A stretch of 64,000 nt of DNA from contig JAOTYE010000008.1 of the NCBI GenBank assembly GCA_029862045.1, positions 62,001 through 126,000 on the forward strand. The letters are read 5' to 3'. The notes under the pieces are model-generated. The model was not told the origin of the DNA. It was given only the letters and a program-made list of their open reading frames with translations, and ran no database searches. Positions 17,201 to 26,000 of the stretch are shown piece after piece. Each line of letters opens with the position of its first letter. The stretch's first letter is position 1. A program made the translations under genes and the position numbers. Source of the DNA: Gammaproteobacteria bacterium (GTDB taxonomy: Bacteria > Pseudomonadota > Gammaproteobacteria > Steroidobacterales > Woeseiaceae).

Positions 17201-17550
17201 CGACGCTGGCTGAGCGAATCCGGGCGAGCCTGTCTCAGCGGGTTTTCTCGCTGGGTAACGGCCAGGTTGCGCGCACATCGGCATCGATCGGCTTCGCCAG
17301 TTATCCATTCATTAAGGACCAGCCCGACATTCTGACCTGGGAAGAAGTGCTCGGCATTGCCGACGCGGCCATGTACGAAGCCAAGCAGAAGCGAAATGCC
17401 TGGCTCGGTATAGAAGGCATAAGCTGGTCGAATAGCGGCACCGACCTCTACCGCGCGATCAAGGACGATCCGGGGCAACTTGCCGAAGACGGTGTGATAC
17501 GGGCCATCGAATCAATCGAAGAGACTACCGAGAAACTAGTCAACGATTGA
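14218..17550 (+). CDS. two-propeller (14 Reg_prop blades) Y_Y_Y membrane diguanylate cyclase
   Basis: A 1110-residue transmembrane sensor. The ATG at 14218 is chosen because GGAG lies upstream and a signal peptide follows (hydrophobic residues around 17-33, ending A-T-A-S-G). Fourteen blade motifs of the L-W-V-G-T-x-G-G-L type follow, enough for two seven-bladed propellers. A Y_Y_Y beta-sandwich (about 760-830), one membrane helix near 845-865, a coiled coil and a C-terminal GGDEF complete it. The cyclase motif is intact (R-W-G-G-D-E-F) and an R-L-S-D I-site precedes it, so an active, product-inhibited diguanylate cyclase is expected. The periplasmic part resembles carbohydrate-sensing hybrid sensors, but the ligand is unknown. 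Its 3' end overlaps the convergent histidine kinase gene by 15 bases. Confidence 0.93.
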   Translation: MGRAMRTAKATWNRSRTAGLVLLVLVAQLLPATASGREQAAMHFDRLSVTEGLSQNTVTAIVQDQTGFMWFATESGLDRYDGLAFKNYRTERGNPNSLSSEFIRNLDLAEDGSLWLATDGGGISRWNPEADSFTTYRHDPENAASLSTDHIRTVLADSRGFVWVGTRDSGLDRLDLATGEFTHFVHLADDANTLSNDAIYALARDNDGNLWIGTGDGLNRLEIETDEITRYRNSPDDPSGLGDTPVSSLLIDHDGTLWVGTPRSGLHSFSTESMEFKHYVHSDSDPLSLSSNRVEVIFEDDKHHLWIGTDNGLNLMDVERGTFATYRNDPTDTASLSNDFVFSIFQDRGGMLWVGTNTGGLNKWNPRSWSFGHFQPSVGDDENSFSNRTVTSFAEDPDGNVWVGTFGGGINIMDRSDGSVRQLRHDPGNPEGLSDDRVMALLADRSGQIWAGTMTGGLNRIDPQSGTARVYQHDPSEPSSIAANGVMSLLEDSEGTIWVGTFGGGVSRLDNLAGVFTNFGHDPADDATLSSPRATSIVQDTNGTIWVGTDGGGLNKLESASGTWRQLRHDPDDPASLSSNTVYALHVDNSGNLWVGTRTGLDRLTGSTDATETPRFQNISTRHGLADNAVYGIKPDSAGNLWLSTNHGLTSYNIESGNVRNFHESQGLQGEEFNFGASYANRDGRLFFGGSNGFNAFDPAELEFNKRPPPVVFTSLSILNQPVSTDKPYELMRDIELDYTDDVVTFEISALDFAAPHENRYAYMLEGFDSAWVEAGAQRRITYTNLDGGDYVLRVKAANSDGVWNEDGISMLLSKAYPPWQTWWAYTLYAAVIALAAFSVWNRQQKRLLREAEYSHRLEQEVRDRTKELKNRNADLKDANIKLVEASTTDPLTGLRNRRYLFEQIAKDVDLVLRHYRDGTETMKPGGNNDLLFLMVDLDHFKPVNDSCGHEAGDEMLLQVRDVLLDACRLSDDIIRWGGDEFLVVARETNRKHAATLAERIRASLSQRVFSLGNGQVARTSASIGFASYPFIKDQPDILTWEEVLGIADAAMYEAKQKRNAWLGIEGISWSNSGTDLYRAIKDDPGQLAEDGVIRAIESIEETTEKLVND

Positions 17551-19737
17551 GAACCAAATCCTGAATTCCGCTCCCGGCTCGACGTTGGTCATATCCACAC
17601 TACCGTTCATCGCCACTGTCAGCTGGTGCACGATCGCCAGGCCGATACCGGTACCGACGGTTTCTCGCGTCAGTTCGGACTCTGAGCGATAGAAAAGCTG
17701 AAATATCTTTTTCATCTGGTCTTTCGGGATTCCGGGACCATAGTCTCGGACTGAGAACAAAATCCGACTGTCGCCCGAGAGCTTACTGCTTATCTCAATG
17801 GCTTTGTGTTCCGCGTTGCTGGAAAACTTGATGGCATTGTCCACCAGGTTGATGATGATCTGGGCGAAACAATCCTCATCTATATTGATCGTGGCCTGAT
17901 CCGCGTCGGCAGCCGAGTTGAACTTGAGCTCAAAGCCCGCGCGTTCGATCTGGCTCGAAATTTTGGATTCGGTATTGCTCATCAGCTCGGCAACTTTTGT
18001 TGGCTTGAGATCGAACTGCGGTTCGTTTCTCGTGATCCTGGCAAGTTGCAGAACATTGGAAATGAGTCTTGACAGGCGCTCCGACTCATCGTGGATGAAT
18101 TCGTAATAGCTTTGCCGTTTTTCCTCGTCTGCCCAGCCTTCTTTGAGCATTTCGCCGTACATGCGAATGGACGTGAGCGGGGATTTGAGCTCGTGGCTGA
18201 CCGCAGAGACAAAATCCTGCTGTTGCCGTGCCAGGTTGATCTGGCTCAGACCCATCCGGTACAGGGTGACGAAGCCGCCGACAAAAACAATGGCCAGGAC
18301 CAGTGTGACCCAGCCGAGCACGCTGGCGCCGGGGCCCGGCGGCAAGCGTTTGATGCTGAAGATGAACTCCAGACTGCCTAATGGCGCGGTCAGGCGATTG
18401 CGGTACAGCAAAGCACCGTCCAGATCCGCGGCGACGTCGGGATAACCGGAATTGTCACGTCCACCAAATGTGCGAATCACGTCGTCCTGGAACGCGATAA
18501 TCAAATTCGACATATCGGAAAGCGCGGTGTCCATAAATCTAGCGCCAATGATCTCCTGCGTGAAAGTCTCCTGATCTACCAGTAAGCCCTGGATGTATCG
18601 CTGGCCGTCGCGCCACACTTTGCGGAAGAGAACGAAGTGGCCACTGTCGAGGAGGCTGAACTCGAAGGGATCGATTTCGCTTTCAAAGGTGCTGATGCGA
18701 AGGTCCGACGGCCCCGTAACATTCACCATCAGTTCACTGCCGGTGACCGGGGCAGATTCCGGCAGGGCGATTTGTTCCGTACGCTTGCTGCGGCCCGGAG
18801 CGTAGGCAAAACCATCGGCGCTGAGTTGGCTCTGTGCGTCTTCGCGCTCGGCTTCCTCGCTTTTCTTTTGCAGGTCTGCGTCGAGCTTTAAGTCGCTGAC
18901 TTTACCGATGCGATTAAGGCGCTGCTCCGTTTGCGAGGCCTCGCCGGCTGCGTGGTCGGACCTCAGTGGGCCGGCATTATTTGAATAATACCGGGTGTCT
19001 GGCTTGGGCTGATTCAATTGATCGAACACCTGCTGGCTGTAGCCCTCGTTGCTGAGGACGATCGCTTCGGACAACCTGACTCCGGTCCGGGCAACGGCGT
19101 TATCGTCGGTTGCGGTCTCATCCCTGAATCCACCAACGGCCCCCGCTTCGTACTCATCAGCCTCTTTTTCTTCCTCGGGCACGGTCTCGGGCTCCGCGAA
19201 GGACGCCGCAAGGCGGCGGCGCATGCCGGTTTCCTGCCGCAACTGCACCAGGCGGTTATCGGCGAGGACCGTATTGATTTCCTGTGCCAGTTGCAGCCGG
19301 TTGCTGTATTCGTCTGCACTGATCCCGAAACTGACGGCTTCGGACCCTGACGGTGGCAAGAGCGGGGTACTGAACGTGCCGGCAGTATCAACCTGGAAAT
19401 AGCCCAATACGCCGGGTAAGTCTTCTGTCACAGGATAGGCAGAGAGTGGCGAGCGCTGCACGAAATTGGCGCTCGGGTCACCGGACACAACCAGAAAAGT
19501 GTAGTCCGCGAACGAACGTGCGTCCGCGGTCCTGATCATCTCATTGAGTCGAGTATCGATGCGACGCGTCAGCTCCTCAGCATCGCCGCGGTACTGATGA
19601 AAAGCCTCCCATTTGAGCTGGCTGTAGGCCTGCCATATGAGCACCGTAGTCGGCACGGCAAGCGCCAGGAAAAAGAGCACCAGGAGGTTCCGCAGCCGGC
19701 CCTTGTCGAAGCCTTTGATAAGGGTTTTGGGCAACAT
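17536..19737 (-). CDS. membrane sensor histidine kinase with large periplasmic domain
   Basis: A 733-residue kinase. Membrane helices at about 19-38 and 473-494 enclose a periplasmic region of over 400 residues. Its middle (about 181-330) is acidic and low in complexity. After the second helix comes a HisKA domain with phospho-acceptor H515 (S-A-V-S-H-E-L-K-S-P). A HATPase_c domain follows, with N-x-V-D-N-A-I-K-F-S, D-Y-G-P-G-I-P and G-T-G-I-G-L-A-I-V. No clear HAMP domain is seen. The upstream gene, three bases away, encodes its OmpR-type regulator. The pair faces pspA across a 165-base intergenic region, which suggests envelope-stress sensing, an inference from context. Confidence 0.93.
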   Translation of the reverse strand: MLPKTLIKGFDKGRLRNLLVLFFLALAVPTTVLIWQAYSQLKWEAFHQYRGDAEELTRRIDTRLNEMIRTADARSFADYTFLVVSGDPSANFVQRSPLSAYPVTEDLPGVLGYFQVDTAGTFSTPLLPPSGSEAVSFGISADEYSNRLQLAQEINTVLADNRLVQLRQETGMRRRLAASFAEPETVPEEEKEADEYEAGAVGGFRDETATDDNAVARTGVRLSEAIVLSNEGYSQQVFDQLNQPKPDTRYYSNNAGPLRSDHAAGEASQTEQRLNRIGKVSDLKLDADLQKKSEEAEREDAQSQLSADGFAYAPGRSKRTEQIALPESAPVTGSELMVNVTGPSDLRISTFESEIDPFEFSLLDSGHFVLFRKVWRDGQRYIQGLLVDQETFTQEIIGARFMDTALSDMSNLIIAFQDDVIRTFGGRDNSGYPDVAADLDGALLYRNRLTAPLGSLEFIFSIKRLPPGPGASVLGWVTLVLAIVFVGGFVTLYRMGLSQINLARQQQDFVSAVSHELKSPLTSIRMYGEMLKEGWADEEKRQSYYEFIHDESERLSRLISNVLQLARITRNEPQFDLKPTKVAELMSNTESKISSQIERAGFELKFNSAADADQATINIDEDCFAQIIINLVDNAIKFSSNAEHKAIEISSKLSGDSRILFSVRDYGPGIPKDQMKKIFQLFYRSESELTRETVGTGIGLAIVHQLTVAMNGSVDMTNVEPGAEFRIWFSIVD

Positions 19738-19740
19738 TGC

Positions 19741-20442
19741 CTAGCCCTCCAGCACGAGACGGTAGCCGGCGCCGCGGACCGTGATGAGCTTTTCCGGCTG
19801 CTTGGGATCGGCCTCGATCTTGCGCCGTAACTTTGCGATGTGGATATCAACCGTTCTCGTCTCGATGTCGAGGCCTCGCGCATAGCCCCATACTTTTAAC
19901 AGTAATTCCTCTCTGGAGACTGGCCGCAAGGAGTTCCGGGCAAGGTAACTCAGGACCTCGACTTCGCGTTTGGTGAAGGCGATTTCGTCACTGCCTTTCA
20001 GGCCCGAGAGATTTTCAGTGTCGATCTCGACATCGCCGATGCTTAGCGTCCTGGCCTGTTCCAGGCCAACCTGGGAGCGCCGCAGGACGGCCTCGATTCT
20101 GAGGACCAGCTGCTGAATCGAGAACGGCTTCGGCACATAGTCGTCGGCGCCGAGCTTCAGGCCATGGATAATCTCGTCGTCCGAGGTCTTGGCCGTCAGC
20201 ATGATAATAGGCTGGTTGCGGTCCACCGCGCGAATCCGATCGCAGATCTCATAGCCGTCCATGCCGGGCAACATGATGTCGAGCAGAATGAGCTCAAACT
20301 TGCCCGTCAGTGCTTTTTCGAGGCCCTCGGGCCCGGTCGCAGCACTGTCGACTTCGTAGCCGTGAAAAACGAGCACGTCGATGAGGCCCGTGCGGATGGC
20401 CTCTTCGTCTTCCACAACCAGTACGCGTATCTGTCTATTCAT
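19741..20442 (-). CDS. OmpR-family response regulator
   Basis: A 233-residue DNA-binding regulator. The receiver domain (5-120) has acidic residues E11/D12, phospho-acceptor D55 (L-L-D-I-M-L-P-G), T83 and K105 (V-P-K-P-F). A winged-helix Trans_reg_C domain (about 135-230) has the typical F-T-K-R-E-V-E-V-L and R-T-V-D-I-H-I-A-K-L-R-R-K-I. It is the first gene of a two-gene operon with the kinase at 17536. The divergent neighbour is pspA, a plausible target, but no binding site was identified. Confidence 0.96.
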   Translation of the reverse strand: MNRQIRVLVVEDEEAIRTGLIDVLVFHGYEVDSAATGPEGLEKALTGKFELILLDIMLPGMDGYEICDRIRAVDRNQPIIMLTAKTSDDEIIHGLKLGADDYVPKPFSIQQLVLRIEAVLRRSQVGLEQARTLSIGDVEIDTENLSGLKGSDEIAFTKREVEVLSYLARNSLRPVSREELLLKVWGYARGLDIETRTVDIHIAKLRRKIEADPKQPEKLITVRGAGYRLVLEG

Positions 20443-20607
20443 CAGACACTTAGGCTAGCACTCTGGCGCCGTATGAACAGTGATTCCATGTAACGTTTTT
20501 GTAAATTCCGGCCCTCGGATTTTACCAATCCATGTCTTATTAAACGCCCCGCAACTGCCTAGTATTTCTCCATCGAATGTTTCGACCGAATGTGAGGAGG
20601 CAACATC

Positions 20608-21162
20608 ATGGCACTAATCAATCGTATCTCGCGGCTCTTTAAAGCGGACTTCCACGCCGTTCTCGATCAGATCGAGGAGCCCGAAGCTTTACTGAAGCAG
20701 GCCATCCGCGACATGGAAGATGACCTGGCCAACACCGAGCAGCGTTCCGCCCTGTGCGCGCATGACCAGGAGGCTTTATCCGTACGCAAGGGCGAACTGG
20801 AAGGCGCAATTGCTGAGATCGGCGTGCAGCTCGATCTTTGTTTCGAGTCGGGAAAAGACGATCTGGCGAAAACGCAGATCAAGAAAAAGCTCGAGGCAGA
20901 ACGTCTCTTGAAGCGTCTTACCGCGAAACACGCGGCTAACGAGAAATATCTCGATGAGCAACGAACGATGCTCGATGAAAATCAGGCAACGCTCGAGAGT
21001 CTGCGGCAAAAAGCTGAACTGTTCGCACAACGCACGCCCGCGTACACCGGCGGTGAGTCAGAGTTCGATGACATCGCCTGGATGACGAGGGAAATGACGG
21101 TCGGCGACGACGAAGTCGAGATCGCGTATCTGCGCGAGAAAAGCATAAGGAGTTCGTCATGA
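20608..21162 (+). CDS. pspA: PspA/IM30 family membrane-stress protein
   Basis: A 184-residue, almost entirely helical protein of the PspA/IM30 family. The N-terminus (M-A-L-I-N-R-I-S-R-L-F-K) is the amphipathic membrane-binding helix. E-E-P-E-A-L-L-K-Q-A-I-R-D-M matches the family's helix 1-2 region. It is shorter than E. coli PspA (about 220 residues), missing part of the C-terminal helix. Family members assemble into ESCRT-III-like rods that protect the inner membrane. GGAGG precedes the ATG. No sigma-54 element like that of classical psp operons was seen, and pspB/pspC are absent. Control by the divergent two-component system is a reasonable alternative. Confidence 0.88.
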   Translation: MALINRISRLFKADFHAVLDQIEEPEALLKQAIRDMEDDLANTEQRSALCAHDQEALSVRKGELEGAIAEIGVQLDLCFESGKDDLAKTQIKKKLEAERLLKRLTAKHAANEKYLDEQRTMLDENQATLESLRQKAELFAQRTPAYTGGESEFDDIAWMTREMTVGDDEVEIAYLREKSIRSSS

Positions 21163-21725
21163 AACGGCCTTCTTTTTTCCACGGCGTGATCGTTGCCGCG
21201 GTGCTTGGCTTCTTTGCCAGTGCGATCGTTGCGACGCTAACGCCCTTCGTTGGCTTGGGCGCTGTTCTTCGCTTCGTGATTCCCGCGTTGGGCCTCGCTT
21301 ATCTGTTGTATCTGTTCAGCCGCAGCGAAGAACGCGTAGGCCGGGTGACCACACTGTTCCTTTGGAGCGTGCTGGCCGCTATTACCTGGTGGGTCGCGCC
21401 GCCGTTGCCGTTGTATTTGTTGATCCACGTTGCTGCGGTCTGGCTGGTGCGGTCGCTTTACTTTTACTCGGGCGTGTTGCCAGCGCTGCTGGATCTCGGG
21501 CTTAGCACCTTGAGCATCTCCGCCACGGTCTGGGCGATCAGTCGTTCGGGTAGCGTGTTTCTCGCCACCTGGTGTTTCTTCCTTGTGCAGGCACTGTTTG
21601 TCGCAATCCCGTCAACAGTGAATCGCAAACAGAAGCCACAACGCAACACGGCAGCCGATAGCGAGAACTTCGAGCACGCCAGGCGCCAGGCCGATCAGGC
21701 ACTGCGCCAGTTATTTACGCAATAG
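21159..21725 (+). CDS. multi-pass inner-membrane protein in the pspA operon
   Basis: A 188-residue protein overlapping pspA by four bases (ATGA), so probably translated in step with it. About five hydrophobic segments between residues 8 and 145 are followed by a charged tail of about 40 residues containing Q-K-P-Q-R-N and A-R-R-Q-A-D-Q-A-L-R-Q-L. I recognise no named family. From position it may serve as the membrane partner of PspA, replacing PspB/PspC. Confidence 0.8.
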   Translation: MKRPSFFHGVIVAAVLGFFASAIVATLTPFVGLGAVLRFVIPALGLAYLLYLFSRSEERVGRVTTLFLWSVLAAITWWVAPPLPLYLLIHVAAVWLVRSLYFYSGVLPALLDLGLSTLSISATVWAISRSGSVFLATWCFFLVQALFVAIPSTVNRKQKPQRNTAADSENFEHARRQADQALRQLFTQ

Positions 21726-21764
21726 AGAGTTTTTACCCCTGACCATAGAAAGAGGAATTGAATC

Positions 21765-22955
21765 ATGAAAGCCAAACTACTGGGCATTGCCCTTTTCGGA
21801 CTCACTCTGGGCGCGATTGTGTATTACCCGCAACTCTCGGCCAAGAGCATCCAACTTGATCCCCCGATAAAACATCACATTACGGCCAATGACAAACCCA
21901 AGATCGACGTGGTGTTCGTTCTGGACACGACCGGCAGCATGGGCGGCCTCATTCAGACGGCGAAGGAGAAGATCTGGTCGATCGCCACGACCATGGCGTC
22001 GGCGCAGCAAACGCCGGAGATTCGCATCGGACTGGTCGCATACCGTGACCGCGGCGATGCCTACGTGACCAAGGTGGTCGATCTTTCCGACGATCTCGAT
22101 TCCGTCTATGCGACATTGATGGATTTTGCGGCGGACGGTGGTGGTGATACACCTGAGAGCGTGAACAAAGCACTCTACGACGCGGTACACAACATGTCCT
22201 GGAGCCAGGAAGACCAGGCTTACCAGGTGATCTTCCTCGTCGGTGATGCGCCGCCGCACATGAATTATAACGAGGTGCGTTACCCGGAGATCGTCGCATC
22301 CGCATCGGAGAAAGGTATCGTCATTAACACAATCCAGTGCGGCGAGATTCCGTCGGCAGTCGCGCCCTGGACGCAGATCGCGAGTCTGGGCCACGGTAAC
22401 TTCTTCCAGGTTGAGCAGGCCGGCGGCGCTGTCGCATTCACCACGCCTTATGACGAAGAGATCGCCGATTTATCGGCAAAACTCGACGACACACGACTCT
22501 ACTACGGCACCGAGGAAGAAAAGGAAAAGATGGAAGGGAAAGTGGCTGCGACCGACAAGATGCATGCAGGTCTGTCGTTCGCCTCACGAGCACGACGCGG
22601 CATTTTCAACGCATCGGCCGGTGGCCGGACTAACCTGCTTGGCGACAACGAATTGGTCGACGCAGTCGTAAATGGCGCCGTCGATCTCAACGAACTCGAG
22701 GAAGACGCATTACCGGAGGCGCTGAAGCCGATGGCCCCTGCGGAGCAAGAGGTCTTTGTTGCCGAACTCGCCGATAAGCGCGTGGACCTGCAGCGACAGA
22801 TTCGCGAATTGTCGCAGTACCGTGATGGCTATCTTGCCAAGAAAGTCGAAGAAGCCGGCGGCCTGAAGAGCTCGCTGGATCAGAAGCTCTACGACACCGT
22901 CAAGGAACAGGCAGGCGAAGCCGGGCTCGATTACGAAGACGGCCCCAATTATTAA
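21765..22955 (+). CDS. exported von Willebrand factor A domain protein
   Basis: A 396-residue protein with an N-terminal signal peptide or anchor (about 5-25). A VWA domain (about 46-250) has the metal-binding MIDAS D-T-T-G-S at 54-58, plus later T and D residues in G-G-D-T-P-E and V-G-D-A-P-P. The C-terminal 120 residues are charged and probably helical (E-L-E-E-D-A-L-P-E-A-L, Q-R-Q-I-R-E-L-S-Q-Y). AGAGGAA precedes the ATG. It is the last gene of the pspA unit and is followed by a strong terminator. VWA domains bind protein partners; the partner here is unknown. Confidence 0.88.
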   Translation: MKAKLLGIALFGLTLGAIVYYPQLSAKSIQLDPPIKHHITANDKPKIDVVFVLDTTGSMGGLIQTAKEKIWSIATTMASAQQTPEIRIGLVAYRDRGDAYVTKVVDLSDDLDSVYATLMDFAADGGGDTPESVNKALYDAVHNMSWSQEDQAYQVIFLVGDAPPHMNYNEVRYPEIVASASEKGIVINTIQCGEIPSAVAPWTQIASLGHGNFFQVEQAGGAVAFTTPYDEEIADLSAKLDDTRLYYGTEEEKEKMEGKVAATDKMHAGLSFASRARRGIFNASAGGRTNLLGDNELVDAVVNGAVDLNELEEDALPEALKPMAPAEQEVFVAELADKRVDLQRQIRELSQYRDGYLAKKVEEAGGLKSSLDQKLYDTVKEQAGEAGLDYEDGPNY

Positions 22956-22965
22956 TTGCCGGAAA

Positions 22966-22994
22966 GAAAGACCCCGCTTATGGCGGGGTCTTTC
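22966..22994 (+). terminator. strong hairpin terminator after the VWA gene
   Basis: GAAAGACCCCGC (22966-22977), loop TTATG, exact complement GCGGGGTCTTTC (22983-22994). The A-rich and T-rich stem base would let it work in both directions. It sits between the convergent VWA and nuclease genes. Confidence 0.9.
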
Positions 22995-23032
22995 GTCACT
23001 TCACAGCAAAGCCAATCCGGCAGCTTTTTGCC

Positions 23033-26000
23033 CTACGGACTCACGAGCGAAATCCAGTTCTCCATAGCTTCAATGCTGCAGCCAAACTTGGTGTGTCCAT
23101 CGCCGAGCCCCTGCGCCTCGATGATCTGCTCGCATGAACATCCGGCAGTGTCGTGGATATCAAAGGACCTGCGCGGGCCTTTTCCGTTTGGCGGCGTAGT
23201 ATTGAATACGCCATCCCCGTCCGTGTCCGCGAAGCGATTCGTTCCGAGGCGAACGGTGGGGACAGACTCCGGCAATACGGTCGCAGGACAAACATCGAGA
23301 TCATCGTTCACGCCGTCCTTGTCCTCATCTCTGAATAGATACAGAACAAGGCCGTCATGATCCGAGGCGCGCAGCCTGAGGTCATCGAGCGTGCCATCGT
23401 CCTCAACGAGTTCCTCGGCAGCGTCGGCGTTACCTCGTGCAAACTCAAAGCCGGTGATGAGAGCCCCCAGTCCCTGACTGGTCATCGCATGATCGAGAAT
23501 CTGTGCATCGCCCCGCGAGCCGTCGGGATTGAAGGTGTCCCTGAAAATAAACGAGTAGCGCTCGGACGGAGCGATGTTCAGTACCTCGTCCGTCAGATCG
23601 GGCGTCACCACATCAACGCAGCTATTGAACGAGCAAACCAGGCTTTGATCCGGGTCGAAGTCTCCCTTGACGATGCCGGCGAGATCGACGTAGCCGTCAG
23701 TAAACTCGAAGGCGTTGAAATCACCGATAACAACGAGGTTGACGTTCGGGTCTGCCGTCTGAATTGACTGTACCTTCTGCGCCACGGATACAGCCTGCTC
23801 GAAGCGTTTTTGCTGCGTCCTTTCGGTTTCAATGCCACCCAGCGATCGCATGTGGAGCACCATCACTGAAATCGGGAAGGTATCGTTGAGCATTCCTTCC
23901 AGCAACAGCGGCGGCCGATCGTGCAGCAACGAACCGTCGAACGTGAGTAGCTCCGCAGCACCAAGCTGCGTGACCGCATTCACCTGGACGTTGCCACGCA
24001 CCAGGAATCCCACATCGATCGTGCCGATGTCGTTGCCTTCAATCAGGTGCGCTGAATAGCTCACAGTCGCATCGAGCAAACTGATCGTTGCCGCAAGATC
24101 CTGCAGAACCTTCAAGCTCTCGACTTCCTGAATGGCAAGGATGTCAGGCGATCTCAACAGGTCGACGATGTAGGCGGCGATTTTGGCCGAGCGCCGGGAA
24201 TAATCTTCGCTCGACAACACCGCATCATCACGTGGACCGTCGGGTGGGTCATCGATGTCATCGAACAGCCGGAACAGATTGAACGAACCCACGGTGCCTT
24301 CGGCCGATTCTTTGGCCCGCACGGCAACCGGCAACGGCGCATTATTAACGGTCAACTCGGTGGGCCAGAATTCATAATGATTGAACTCGAATCCGAGTAC
24401 GCCAACGGCGCTGAACGTCGAACGAGCCGGAATATTGAGGTTTGGCAGCCCCAGCCTGTCCGGATCGAGCTCAAAGACTTCGGGGTTGCCGTCCCAGACC
24501 GGGATCAGCGGCATTGCCGGTAATCCCGGCGTTTCAATGCCGGGCTCGCGGAACGGCCGCGTCGGACCCGTTGTCACGTGTACCTCGGCGAACGGATCCG
24601 AACCGAATTCCTGATTCGATGCCGCCACGATGCCGGCCGGTATTTCGACCAGCATGCCTTCATAGCATTCGTATTCGATCGAGCAGCTGGGAGCCGACGG
24701 ATCGGGCGAAGGCACGGTGGCATCAAACACGACCGGATCTGGCAGCGTGCCCTGACCTGTAACCGCTACCATTGGTGAACCCGAGATCTCGGTGAAGCCG
24801 AAGAACTCGGTTACCGTGCCGGTCACATCGACCACATCGCCAACGGATACGGCGGGCGCGCCGCCCGTAAAAACGAAAATGCCGTCGGAGGTGTCGGGAT
24901 CACCGTCACTGAGGTTAGCCGGCATTTGCATGAAGAAGCCATCGGGTGCCAGCGCCGTCACAATGCCGCCCTCAATTCCAACGATAAAGCCGGCGAACGG
25001 ACTTGCAGGCCCGGCGCCCTGTATCGAAGCGATCCCGAGCGGCGGACATTTGTTGAGCGCGCCGGCCGTTGGCGTGTCCTGCAAGTAGGCGTCCGTGTTG
25101 CGCTGTCCGCCGAAGCCATTGGGGCAACGCTGATTGGAGTGCAGGTCCTTGTTGCCGGCGCCTCCCTCGTTGGCCTGCGGTTGGGCGGCGTTCAACAGTA
25201 CCAGCAGGCCGGCATCGTCGGAGTCATTGGTGTCGTACACCACTGCGTCGAGCAGCCCGGCTGTCGTGACCGGCGTGTCATTCGGGAAATCGGCTGCATC
25301 GCCGACGTGCAGAGCGACAGCGTCGGCGCCGTTCTGGATCAGGTTGGAATTCGGTGAGACGTCCAGGTCGCAGTTGGGTACGTTGCCGGCGTCGCCGCAG
25401 ATAACGAAGAAGCCGTCGCCGTTGGTGGTGAAGCCGTCGAGGTCGATTGCCGGTGCGTAAGACGCGTCGTCCGAACCATTGTAAAGCACCACGACCAGGC
25501 CGCTGAGGTCGGTCAAACCATCGCCGCCGTCGTAGATCTCTATGAACTCGGCGTCGTCGGTCGAGGTCTGATCGGCATCCACCTCGTTTATCACCAGCCC
25601 GGCCAGACAGTCGTTGGGTGCCCCGGGCGTGCCCAAGTCGCCGTTACCAAACGGGGTCTGCGATTCACACCAGTTGGCGCCGACGTTGTTGTCGAGTGCC
25701 GGGTCTTTGAGCGCCATTGATGTACCCGTCGGATCGGGGAAAGTGGCGCCGTTATCCCACTCGACGCGATCGACTTCCGAGAGGGCGGTGTCAAGCAGTA
25801 TCAGCGCGTCACTGCCGTTGCCGAGAAAGATGTTCGAGTACTGGTAGTCAATCGCGACGCCACCGTTCGCCGCAGCATTGGCGTCTCTGCCGAGAACCAG
25901 AAAGCCTCCGGCAGGTATCACCAGTGGACCACCGTTCGCAATAACGTGAAGGTTGCTGCCGTTATCCTTGACCGTCCAACCGTCGATGTCCACCGGGTCG

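Noticed and set aside
20443..20607. Sigma-54/PspF-type promoter for pspA
   Set aside because: No TGGCAC-N5-TTGC-like element was found by eye between the regulator and pspA.
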